Below, one piece after another: positions 50,810-59,005 of a stretch of 64,000 nucleotides of DNA. The notes below the pieces were generated by a model. That model worked only from the letters and a program-made list of their open reading frames with translations. It was not told where the DNA came from and did not search any database. The DNA comes from Histomonas meleagridis (taxonomy: Eukaryota; Parabasalia; Tritrichomonadida; Dientamoebidae). The stretch's first letter is position 1. Each line of letters starts with the position of its first letter. Both the position numbers and the translations under genes were made by a program. Location: NCBI GenBank assembly GCA_020186115.1, contig WSYJ01000156.1, positions 248,001-312,000 on the forward strand, in the 5' to 3' direction.

Positions 50810-51445
50810 TTGAATAGTCAAATCAATTAACTTGAAGAACTAGAAATGGATTGAATACTTATCGTAGTTATAACGATCAATTTCAATTTCCAGAATGAGA
50901 TTTTTCATTATTTATTTGTCCAGCCAGCTTTGACAATAACGACTGATTGTTTTTTTGCGTTGAAATTGATCGTTTTGAATTGAGAGGGCATTCAAAAAAC
51001 CGCTCCTATATTGGGATAAGCCGCCTTCCATGTGCGAAAATAATAGAGTGGTTCGGCCTTATGCCTTTTCTGCCGAACCACTCGAAATTGCACATAAGGT
51101 TCTCACCATCCTGAAATAAATTCCGAGGATTTCGCACAGGCCCCCCGAGAAAAAAACATTTTATGTCGACTTATAATAGGAAAAACCCGATAAAAATTTT
51201 ATTCTAAAGTTCACATAAATGTAACGTTCATATTTCTGATATCCATTTTATAATTTTCTTTTAAAACTGTTAAAATATAATCTATTATCCCATTAAAATA
51301 GTTATAGTAGGGTTGGCAACCCATTGGATTTGGACCCCAAATGGGGGAAAGCATAAGTGGGGATAACGTATTTTTAACGGTCTCTTCAATGAACAACAAA
51401 AGAGAAAAAGATAAAAAAAATTATTATAATATATTTTGATTAAAA
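50810..51445. other. Spacer with structured G+C-rich island
   Basis: AT-rich ends enclose the hairpin cluster described separately (51024-51138) and a GGGTTGGCAACCC palindrome near 51310 that may be a hAT terminal end. A 62-codon frame at 51211-51399 (-) is not a gene. Confidence 0.5.
51024..51138. repeat. Strong nested inverted repeat (12-bp perfect stem plus outer arms)
   Basis: GAGTGGTTCGGC (51046-51057) and GCCGAACCACTC (51072-51083) are perfectly complementary around a 14-nt loop. Outside them ATGTGC (51030-51035) pairs with GCACAT (51090-51095) and CCTT with AAGG. TGTGCGAAA (51031-51039) can instead pair with TTTCGCACA (51130-51138), an exclusive alternative. No coding frame explains it. 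Confidence 0.85.
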
Positions 51446-52365
51446 TTATGAAAGAAAAATTCCCGCTTCTTCTAACTGTTCTTCCATTCTTGTTCTTAAA
51501 TCAGATTTAATTTTTTTCAATTTAGGAAACCCTCGTTCTGCTGATGCCTTTGTTGCTTGAATAGTTATAAGAAGCGAGCAAATTCTTAAAAAAAATTTCC
51601 AATCATTATCAGATTTCAGAAATTTGATATATCTATGTGTTTCGAAATTTATCTGTGATCGTAATGGTCAATTATTATAATCTTCTGTAAACCAATAGAT
51701 AAACTTTTCACGTACTAAATTAATTTCCATTTTTTCATATTTGAACATTTCAGCAATATTTATTGTTCTTTCTAGCAATGCTTCCATTGTAAATAAGTCT
51801 TCATTTATTTCTTCCCTTACTTCATAATTGAAATAGTAATGCATATCGTCTTCACTATATTCTTCTTCTTCAATAAATTCTTCTTCTTCTTCTTGATTGT
51901 ATTTAATATATTGATTATCAATAATATGATCTTGATCGATGGTTAATTGAACTTCTTCCTCTTCTTCTTCATTTTGTACTCCATTATATCTTCGATCAAT
52001 TATTTTTTGATAATTTTTACTGCATCAAGTAATCTTAAATCATTATTATCAAGTTTTAATTTTGATTAAATGTCAATAGATAATTGTGAAATTTCAACTT
52101 GTTTAGCAAATTCTCTTCCTTGGAATGTAATAAATTAAGTAAGTTTTATAAGTTGATAATAACCTGTAACTTTTAAACGATTAATTACTTTCCGATGAAT
52201 TGAATCATAATCAATTTTCTTGTTCAAATAATCAATAATTTCATGATAATATTTTTCTAAACTTAGAATTAGAGGAAAAACATTTGACGCTGGGAAGTGA
52301 TCACTTCTGAAAAAATCATGGCCATTGGTCCATCTCACCTGGACCGCTGGCGGACAAAATACCAT
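51446..52365 (-). pseudogene. Decayed hAT-family transposase (C-terminal half)
   Basis: Reading the - strand from 52365, pieces of one protein are separated by at least three stops and one or more frameshifts. They are a 76-residue opening piece, an acidic Glu-rich middle, a helical piece (MEALLERTINIAEMFKYEKM) and an end. The end, ITIQATKASAERGFPKLKKI followed by KSDLRTRMEEQLEEAGIFLS, matches the hAT dimerisation domain pattern 'ATxASxERxFSxLKxIKxxLRxxM...L' (the SxER is SAER here). The RNase-H-like catalytic core upstream is mostly missing. Inactive cut-and-paste DNA transposon remnant. TAGGG/CCCTA ends near 51308 and 52390 may mark its borders; I see no target-site duplication. Confidence 0.75.
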
Positions 52366-52888
52366 AAAATGGACATTTCGACCCGCCCTAATAAGATGTA
52401 GATAAAATGTATCAAAAAAACGAGTGTAGGCTATTTCTGAACGGTTAACCGTTTAAAAAAATGTAAAATGATTTGGATCTGATTTGTTTAAACATGATCC
52501 TTTTCTTTTTACATATATTTTAGAACAGATTTATTGCAACATTAAGTCTCTTTTTTTTATTCTTCGTTAATGCAATCATTTTTGAAACAACATGCAAAAC
52601 ATTTCATATGGTTTTTTGATTTATCAATAAAATAAACTAAAATTCGAAACTCGGCAATGAATAAACTTTTTATCAAATTTGTGTGTATTTAGAATAATTC
52701 ATTTAAACAACTATGATGATTTTTGCATTTTTGTAATAAATAAAGATGAACTTTTAATGAGTTGGAGAAATAAATGGGATCTGATCACGCGACAAATTAT
52801 TAATCGGAGCCTCTATGAATGCATATAGAGATGGCTTACGTCTCTAAAGAACAAACAATTGAATTTATTTAAAAAGAATTAAGTAAAT
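52366..52888. other. Intergenic region with a 14-bp palindrome
   Basis: AACGGTTAACCGTT at 52440-52453 is a perfect palindrome made of two MYB-type YAACNG sites. Near 52811-52830 CTCTAT/ATAGAG can form a small hairpin. No gene. Confidence 0.5.
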
Positions 52889-53074
52889 TACAGTCCCGGA
52901 CAGCAAAAAATGTACACAGAAAAAACCGCCATAATTAATAAACGTTCATCAGCCAGTAATTTTGGCCATCGGACATAAAAAGCTGGCCAAAGTATTTTTC
53001 CACTTTTACGGTTTTGTCACGAGACAGAAAAAAATATCCATGCCTATGGACATTTTTTGCTTTCCTGTACTGTA
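52889..53074. mobile_element. Tc1/mariner-type MITE (182 bp plus TA duplication)
   Basis: The left end is TA-CAGTCCCGGACAGCAAAAA and continues ATGTACACAG. The right end, read inward on the other strand, is TA-CAGTACAGGAAAGCAAAAA and continues ATGTCCATAG. The inverted ends match at about 24 of 29 positions, and the element is flanked on both sides by TA, the target-site duplication of the Tc1/mariner superfamily. The interior (about 120 bp) has no transposase; the 90-codon frame that crosses it on the - strand is chance. Non-autonomous element, to be moved by a related transposase elsewhere. Confidence 0.85.
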
Positions 53075-53561
53075 AAAAAAAAAAATTCTTATTAAAAGTC
53101 GGCAATGAGTAAAGTATTGAAAAGTATAAATAACTGCGACAATATATAAAAAACGCAAAAATGCAAAAAAATCTAAAAATTGGTTTAGTAGATTGTTTTA
53201 ATTTCAAATATAAATATTACATTTTGTATATTAGAAATATTGGCACTGTGATGTCAAATGCACTGCTCACACTTCTTTAAATTGCAATTTTTATCAGCAA
53301 TCTTTCCTGAGTTAAGAATTTATTATTTGATTTTTTCTCATTTTGATATATTAAATAACTACACACATTTGAAAAAAGTGAAAATAAAACTTTTAATTTT
53401 AATATAATATTATACATTGGAGATTCAATCTAAATAACAAATGTTAATGAATAGTAAATGATTATAAAATGAGATATTTTATGGTAAGATGGGATTTCTA
53501 TGTGTTATAAATAATTTAATGTACTGATTGTGTTCAGCAAAAATTAAGCATTTTATTTTAA
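53075..53561. other. Intergenic region
   Basis: AT-rich, between the MITE and the 3' end of the fimbrillin-like gene. No feature seen. Confidence 0.45.
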
Positions 53562-54929
53562 TTATATTTTATCAAAATGGTTTTCTTCTTTGAAATCATT
53601 TGCAAAAGGATCTTCATCAATATGTGACATATTTAGACACTGTATAAAGTTGTTATTTGTTTCAGTTTCAGTAGAATTTGTACTTTTTGATTTAAGTTCC
53701 TCCTTGTTATTTTTGTTTCGATTACGAATTAACAAAATTACAAGAAAAGTTATAATTGCAATTACAACTAAAGCACAAACAACAATAATAATAATAAGAT
53801 TTCTTACTTTGCTATTATTTATATCATTTGAATAAGGGAATAAAACATAAAAAGAGTTATATGAAGGGAAACGAATCGAAATGTAATCATAAAATATGAA
53901 TTCGGTGAATGTGGAGAAATAAGAAGAATTGATTAAATAAAATAAAAGAGTATTAGTTACAAAAATAGTGAAAGTAATTGTTTCTATAATAACGTTTGAA
54001 TATGTTAAAATAAATGAATTTAGAGTTAATGAATGTGAATCTGTAAATGCATTTATTTGTAATGAAGTATTCGATATTGAGATTGTGTTTAATTTAATTG
54101 TATCTGATTTAGTATAAGTATTTGATTTAGTATATGTATCTGATTTAGTATATGTGAGTGTACTTGTGGTTTTTAAATTAAATTCATAGCATTGAGAAGA
54201 AGAAATTTGGTCTTCAGGAAATTGCAATGTTTCCTTTCTCACCATACCATCGTTTGTCATAACAGTTACAGTAACACCATTAGAAACTGTTTGAGGAATT
54301 ATTATCATTGGATATGTTAATGTTTTGTTATTATTACTTTCAATATGATAATTGTTTGTAATGTCCCAAACGCTAGAATCTTCTGTTGCAGATGCAACAC
54401 CAGTTTCTGTGTTAAAAACCCCATCTCGAGATAGCCCTGTTAATGATATTGAAATTTGTTGTGAATTGACTCCTGTACCTAATTCTAACGAAATGATTAA
54501 ATAAGACATAGAGTGTATAAAAACTAAATCAAGTTCTGGATTATCAGATGAAGCAGTAGAACCATATGAGTACATAAAGTCAATCCTTCTCTGGTCTGCT
54601 AAAGTAAACTGTATATCTGTGGTAAAAGAAATTATACCTCCTGACGCGGTATATGGAAAGTAAGCATTGAAAGTAACAGTTTCGGTACTTTGAAAAAAAA
54701 TCATAGATTCATATGCAGAGAAGGTACCTCTTGAGTATAAGTAGGGAATATTGACGTAACAAGTAAGGGTTCCTGGAGCAGTGGATATTCCTATCATATC
54801 ATTTTCATACCATAAAGTATCATTAATTAGAATTTGATTCAGACGTGAAACAATTGTTGCAGTTACTTCTCTAGATGCTGTTGCATATGGGCTAATAGTA
54901 TATACTAAGACACTAATCAAATGACCCAT
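53562..54929 (-). CDS. Bacteroidales fimbrillin-like ectodomain fused to a trichomonad stalk and membrane anchor
   Basis: A 455-residue protein. Residues about 20-245 follow the plan of the Bacteroides/Porphyromonas fimbrillin-like family (Mfa_like_1 type). They read: a Trp then NDMIGIST; NIPYLYSRGTFSAYESMIFF; VTFNAYFPYTASGG; ADQRRIDFMYS; LVFIHSMSYLIISLELGTGV; ISLTGLSRDGVFNTETGVAS. A stalk of three TYTKSD/N hexapeptides, a long Ser/Thr/Phe-rich stretch, a membrane helix (LIIIIVVCALVVIAIITFLV) and a 50-residue tail with HIDEDPFANDF follow. The first residues (MGHLISVLVYTISPYATA) are a weak signal sequence with no lipobox. The ectodomain is probably of bacterial origin and displayed on the parasite surface; ligand unknown. 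Confidence 0.75.
   Translation of the reverse strand: MGHLISVLVYTISPYATASREVTATIVSRLNQILINDTLWYENDMIGISTAPGTLTCYVNIPYLYSRGTFSAYESMIFFQSTETVTFNAYFPYTASGGIISFTTDIQFTLADQRRIDFMYSYGSTASSDNPELDLVFIHSMSYLIISLELGTGVNSQQISISLTGLSRDGVFNTETGVASATEDSSVWDITNNYHIESNNNKTLTYPMIIIPQTVSNGVTVTVMTNDGMVRKETLQFPEDQISSSQCYEFNLKTTSTLTYTKSDTYTKSNTYTKSDTIKLNTISISNTSLQINAFTDSHSLTLNSFILTYSNVIIETITFTIFVTNTLLFYLINSSYFSTFTEFIFYDYISIRFPSYNSFYVLFPYSNDINNSKVRNLIIIIVVCALVVIAIITFLVILLIRNRNKNNKEELKSKSTNSTETETNNNFIQCLNMSHIDEDPFANDFKEENHFDKI
54100..54153 (-). repeat. 18-nt tandem repeat encoding the stalk
   Basis: Three 18-nt units coding Thr-Tyr-Thr-Lys-Ser-(Asp/Asn) in the coding direction. They parallel the stalk repeats of the BspA-like genes. 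Confidence 0.85.
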
Positions 54930-55413
54930 TGTTTAATTTTAGTCAGTAATAAGACTGGAATATAAGTTGTGTTTTTATTGGCAATTCAAAATCAATCTGG
55001 TTGTAAAAAAACAGTTAAAGTTTTGAATATAATAACCGTATGTCACAACTGTTTTTCCAATCACTTTTTTGTGTAAACAGCCGTTGTATCGTTTATTGAA
55101 TGGATTCATGCTGACGATATCATGAAATTTCCTATAAAAAACAAATTTGCGAAATTTCTTAGAACCTGGCTGTGTGTTGGAGAGCACAAAAACATCAAAT
55201 GGTAAAAATTGGTGAATTAAATATTAAATCAGTATTGACAAGTAATATTACAAAAAAGGTAAAACAAAGTGTTCTTATACTATTACGTATTGTTGAAATA
55301 ATCTGAATAACTTTTATACTTGATTGATTTTCGAGCTTTTTGACCCCCTGTTAAGCCGAAACCGTTTACACTTGGTACCTATTTTAACGTTCCGTTGTCA
55401 CTTTTCCTTTAAG
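54930..55413. promoter_or_regulatory. Divergent promoter region; RNase H2A upstream elements
   Basis: Near the RNase H2A start, TCACTT (A at 55400) is a perfect trichomonad initiator 14 bases before the ATG. AAACCGTTT (55359-55367) lies 33-41 bases upstream of that A. A 70-codon GTG-started frame at 54975-55187 (-) is not called. Confidence 0.55.
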
Positions 55414-56220
55414 ATGCAATGGAAGGAAGAGGTCAATATGTCATTTCCTGATGAGCTAAAAGGTATTCCCCTTGAAATGGGTATTGACGAAGCAGGGCGT
55501 GGGCCAGCTCTTGGTCCAATGGTTTATGGTTCCGCATTTGCTGAAGTTGGATATAAATGGCCAACTTCTGTGAATGACTCAAAAAAACTAACGCCTCATC
55601 AGAGAGAAGAAAATCTTAAACGTCTAAAAAATCTTCCTGTTGGTTTTGGCGTTCGCGTTTTATCTTCAGTTGAAATATCGGCCAAAATGCTTGCACCAAA
55701 AGAAATTAATCTCAATGAAATGAGTCACGATTCAGCGCGGATGCTAGTTCAAGCTGCTTTAGATGCCGGTCTTCAGATCAAAAAATTGTATGTTGATACT
55801 GTTGGACCTGAAGCTAAATACCAAGAAAAACTCAAACACTTCTTTCCAAACATTGAAATTACTGTTACACCTCGTGCTGATTCAAAATTTAAAGTTGTTA
55901 GTGCCGCTTCGATTAATGCAAAAGTTCTTCGTGATCAACTTGTTAGAGATTACATATTTGAAGAACCTGAAATTAATGCGACAACAGAGTTTGGTTCCGG
56001 ATATCCCGGTGATCCAGTCACCGTCGAGTGGTTGAAGACTAATTTCGATAATGTTTTTGGTTTTCCTTCAATTGTTCGCTTCAGTTGGGGAACAATAAAA
56101 GACATTTTTGCTAAAAATGAATTGGAAGAAGACTATGACTCTAAACCAAAGTTGCCGATTGACTCGACATTTTATGCTCAAAGATGGGTACGTCCAGTTC
56201 TGCTCAAAAAAAATGAATAA
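55414..56220 (+). CDS. RNASEH2A: Ribonuclease H2 subunit A (RNase HII)
   Basis: The protein has 268 residues from the ATG at 55414; the frame is open 30 codons further to a TTG upstream of the initiator, so that part is not translated. The family signature MGIDEAGRGPALGPMVYG gives the first catalytic Asp-Glu. NDSKKLT follows, and VDTVGP carries the next Asp. The block VVSAASINAKVLRDQ carries the last Asp. GSGYPGDPVTVEWL is the conserved substrate-binding end. All four active-site acids appear present. It cuts RNA in RNA-DNA hybrids and single ribonucleotides in DNA, with subunits B and C in eukaryotes. An internal Met at 55438 (MSFPDEL) is a possible alternative start. Confidence 0.93.
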   Translation: MQWKEEVNMSFPDELKGIPLEMGIDEAGRGPALGPMVYGSAFAEVGYKWPTSVNDSKKLTPHQREENLKRLKNLPVGFGVRVLSSVEISAKMLAPKEINLNEMSHDSARMLVQAALDAGLQIKKLYVDTVGPEAKYQEKLKHFFPNIEITVTPRADSKFKVVSAASINAKVLRDQLVRDYIFEEPEINATTEFGSGYPGDPVTVEWLKTNFDNVFGFPSIVRFSWGTIKDIFAKNELEEDYDSKPKLPIDSTFYAQRWVRPVLLKKNE

Positions 56221-56601
56221 ATAAAACTTTCATTGTGAGAATTAATTCCAAAACTTTGATAAATGTTTGCAATTCGTTTTATTTTTTCCTCTTTTTCTTT
56301 TTAAATTTGATAAAATTAGATCTTAGTGTACTAAGGTTTGTTTTTTGTAAAACAGATTTGTTGTTTAATTTTTGGTCAATTTGATATTTTGATTTATTTT
56401 TTTTTTTTTTCATTATGATTTTCTTTTCCTTAACCAATTGCATTTTTTTGAAATATAATAAAGTTTCTTCATTTTAACAATTGTTGTTACTTCTAAAGTA
56501 TATTTTTTTGGCATGATAAAACTCAAAATTCAAATAAAATCGTTTTTCTGTAAACTTATCAAAAAAAATTTTACATTGAAAAGCCATCTCAGTATCGATC
56601 A
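56221..56601. other. Intergenic region
   Basis: AT-rich, with a run of 13 T near 56397-56410 shortly after the RNase H2A stop. TCAGTATCG just before the next ATG is a weak initiator candidate. Confidence 0.4.
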
Positions 56602-57291
56602 ATGCTCTCAATTATGAACAGAATGAACGAGCAGAACTCATTATCTTTTCCATCACCAATTGATAAGGTAGTGGAGCTTCTACCTTATGATGAAAGAATA
56701 CGACTGAAGTCTCTCATCGAATCAATTTCATTTGATGTACAAAAGACAAGAAGAAATAGTGGAATACTTGATTTCATTAAAGACCTCAACAAGGTACATA
56801 ACTTTGTAACACAGCCAAATTGTAATACTGCATTAAGAGGAATGGTATGTGGAATTGAATTTGGAAAAGGATTTATTTTAGTTAATACAAATCGCTTTAA
56901 AAATGTTCTTTCAAGGTCAAAGAGTTGCTTAAATAGTTGTTTTCAGAAACTTGGATATGATGTTATGCGACCTTCAAATGATCTAATATGCCTCTTTACA
57001 AAAGTCCTTCCGAATGTCAGAGCAGAGTTTTTCGCAATAAGGCAATGGTGTGTCCGGTTGTTAGGAGAACAAAGTTTGGTTGGGTTTGTTCCAAATTTAT
57101 CTGATGAAGTTTCCGCAAAATTCGAACCTAGAAGAATCCAAACACAAAAGTTTCTATTAGAAGGTTCTTTAGATCAAACAAACAATGAGCCACAAAATGC
57201 TACAACTAATAATAATTATATCTTCCTAGAAGATATTCGTTCCCTGCTTAACCCAAAGCCAATGGATAACACCAAACCAATTGTTATTTAA
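56602..57291 (+). CDS. Initiator-binding-domain (IBD)-like DNA-binding protein
   Basis: A 229-residue protein. About residues 20-150 resemble the winged-helix IBD of the trichomonad initiator-binding protein IBP39 and its many paralogues. These have a helical start (VVELLPYDERIRLKSLIES) and a central basic helix (NVLSRSKSCLNSCFQKLGYD) with the family's 'RSKSxxNxxFQxLGY' look. A later block is EFFAIRQWCVRLL, near the 'RQWxxR' motif. The C-terminal 70 residues are disordered. IBP39 binds the TCAYTT initiator of trichomonad genes and recruits RNA polymerase II. This protein lacks the longer C-terminal domain of IBP39, so it is a paralogue whose DNA target is unknown. Family assignment rests on my recall of the motif. 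Confidence 0.6.
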   Translation: MLSIMNRMNEQNSLSFPSPIDKVVELLPYDERIRLKSLIESISFDVQKTRRNSGILDFIKDLNKVHNFVTQPNCNTALRGMVCGIEFGKGFILVNTNRFKNVLSRSKSCLNSCFQKLGYDVMRPSNDLICLFTKVLPNVRAEFFAIRQWCVRLLGEQSLVGFVPNLSDEVSAKFEPRRIQTQKFLLEGSLDQTNNEPQNATTNNNYIFLEDIRSLLNPKPMDNTKPIVI

Positions 57292-57555
57292 ATGTATTAT
57301 AACAAATCAATTTATTGGTTCTTTTTTGGAATCACAGTAAATTTTCAAAAAAAAAATAAAGCGAACATGAAACTTTTCCTTTTTTCATATTATTTATAAA
57401 GTGAACTTTGGTAAATGAAATCTATTCATCAGGGCGTTTATTGGCAGTAACCTTCTTAGTAAAGGTTACCAAATTAATAACGAAATAATTATAAATACAT
57501 TATAAATTTTATATCAAAATAAATGTATTCTCCAGAATAAAAAAACAACAAAAAA

Positions 57556-57626
57556 TGCATCGCCCGGGAATCGGACCCGGACCCCCAGCTTGGCAAGCTG
57601 AAATTCTACCATTAGACCAGCGATGC
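57556..57626 (-). tRNA. tRNA-Gly (anticodon GCC)
   Basis: On the - strand the 7-bp acceptor stem GCATCGC/GCGATGC is perfect and followed by discriminator A (57556). The D-arm contains TGGTCTAATGGT (A box). The anticodon stem TCAGC/GCTGG (one G-T pair) encloses the loop TTGCCAA, anticodon GCC. The T-arm CCGGG/CCCGG encloses TCCGATT (B box). It has 71 nt without CCA and no intron. T-rich runs (57541-57555 on the + strand are A-rich) provide the Pol III terminator. It reads GGC and GGT glycine codons. Confidence 0.97.
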
Positions 57627-57703
57627 TAACGCTTTTTTCTATGAATAATATAAATAAAATATTAACATTACAATTTTCAAAGAATTCATCAATTAAAAAT
57701 CAG

Positions 57704-59005
57704 ATGTCATATGCAAAAAAAAAGTATTCAAAAAAAAGAAATAATGTTTCTAACCGCAAATGCCCGTCTTTGGAATTGCTTTCAGAACTTGAACATATTA
57801 TACTTAATTTAACTGAAGAAAATCTCGATTCATCCGTTCAACAAATAATGAAATATTTTGATATAAATATTTCTTATGCATTTAATTTTGTAATTGTTAA
57901 TTTAATTTACTATGCATTTTCATCAAAAAATAATATAATTGATATATATTTAAATTTTTTAAATACTCTAGAAATTAAGGAGGAAATGAAAATTAACAAA
58001 CCCGAAATAAAAGAAATTTTTATCAAATATATTTCTTCAATTCAAGAAAAAGAATCTTATTTTATAATTAACAAAATGATTGAACTAAATTTAATTGATA
58101 AAAATATTACAAGAGACATCAAATCTAAATATTTTGCACATTATAAAATTAAGGAAGAAAATCAAAAAAGAAATAGAAATGATCCATTTGAAAGAACTTT
58201 TTTCAAAAATTATGAAGAATTATCAAAGAATGATTGGGAACTTCATAAACAATTAATTAAAGAAGGGCGTAATCCAAATGAGATTGCAAAAATAATTCGA
58301 AATGATGAAATCGAAAAACTTCAAGAAATATCATCACAAACAAATTTTGATTTTAATCAAACAATTGAGCCATCACTTTATGAAAGATGTGATTTTATAA
58401 ATCATTCTAATGTTACGTTAATTGAGTATGCAGCATTTTTTGGATCAGTTAAATGCTTTAAATATTTACTTATAAATAATGCAAAATTAGAAAACACAGG
58501 TAAATATGCAGTTGCAGGTGGAAATGAAGAAATTATTCATTTATGTGAACAAAATCATTCATCATTTGAAGGTGCATATGAAACAGCAATTAGATTCCAT
58601 AGAAATGATATATTTCGTTATTTATATGATAATGAGGTTGGTGGAAAAATTTTAAAAAGGCCTACTATATTTGATGATTTAGGAAATATTATGATTTCAG
58701 GGAATACAATTTTAGCTGATTTAGGGTGTCTTTGCATTAATAAGGGAAGTTTTCAAATTTTTTCGTTTTTGGTCGGAATAGGTATGAAAATTAACGATTC
58801 TATTATCAATGAATCATTAAAAAATCATAATTTATATCTTATTCAATATTTTCTTCAAAACTCATACAATGTAAATAATATACTTTTTAAAGTTATGGAA
58901 TTTGGAAATATTGAATATGTTGAATATATTCTTAAGCAAAAATACATTTATATCAATGCAAAAAACTTTGAATTGTTTTATTTGATATTTGAATTCGTGA
59001 TTTGA
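57704..59005 (+). CDS. DUF3447-type ankyrin protein (head part)
   Basis: The frame opens at 57623 inside the tRNA gene, so that start is impossible. ATGs at 57641 and 57704 remain; I prefer 57704 (MSYAKKKYSKKRNN), because TCAATTAAAAA just upstream can act as an initiator. This gives 433 residues. The N-terminal 170 residues are helical and diverged from the sister genes. EIAKIIRNDEIEKLQEISSQ, EPSLYERCDFIN and YAAFFGSVKCFKYLL are nearly identical to them. Ankyrin-like repeats run to YINAKN (58966), after which the frame enters an 80-nt spacer and stops at 59005. Ten more modules follow. Confidence 0.83.
   Translation: MSYAKKKYSKKRNNVSNRKCPSLELLSELEHIILNLTEENLDSSVQQIMKYFDINISYAFNFVIVNLIYYAFSSKNNIIDIYLNFLNTLEIKEEMKINKPEIKEIFIKYISSIQEKESYFIINKMIELNLIDKNITRDIKSKYFAHYKIKEENQKRNRNDPFERTFFKNYEELSKNDWELHKQLIKEGRNPNEIAKIIRNDEIEKLQEISSQTNFDFNQTIEPSLYERCDFINHSNVTLIEYAAFFGSVKCFKYLLINNAKLENTGKYAVAGGNEEIIHLCEQNHSSFEGAYETAIRFHRNDIFRYLYDNEVGGKILKRPTIFDDLGNIMISGNTILADLGCLCINKGSFQIFSFLVGIGMKINDSIINESLKNHNLYLIQYFLQNSYNVNNILFKVMEFGNIEYVEYILKQKYIYINAKNFELFYLIFEFVI

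Noticed and set aside
51211-51399. 62-codon frame
   Set aside because: It spans the probable hAT terminus and the palindrome GGGTTGGCAACCC; not coding.
52935-53207. 90-codon frame on the - strand
   Set aside because: It crosses the MITE border and its inverted end, so it is a chance frame in an element without coding capacity.
54975-55187. 70-codon GTG frame
   Set aside because: No ATG and no motif; lies in the promoter region between divergent genes.
57623-57703. Start of the ankyrin gene at the ATG at 57623
   Set aside because: It lies inside the tRNA-Gly acceptor stem; the ATG at 57704 (or 57641) is used instead.
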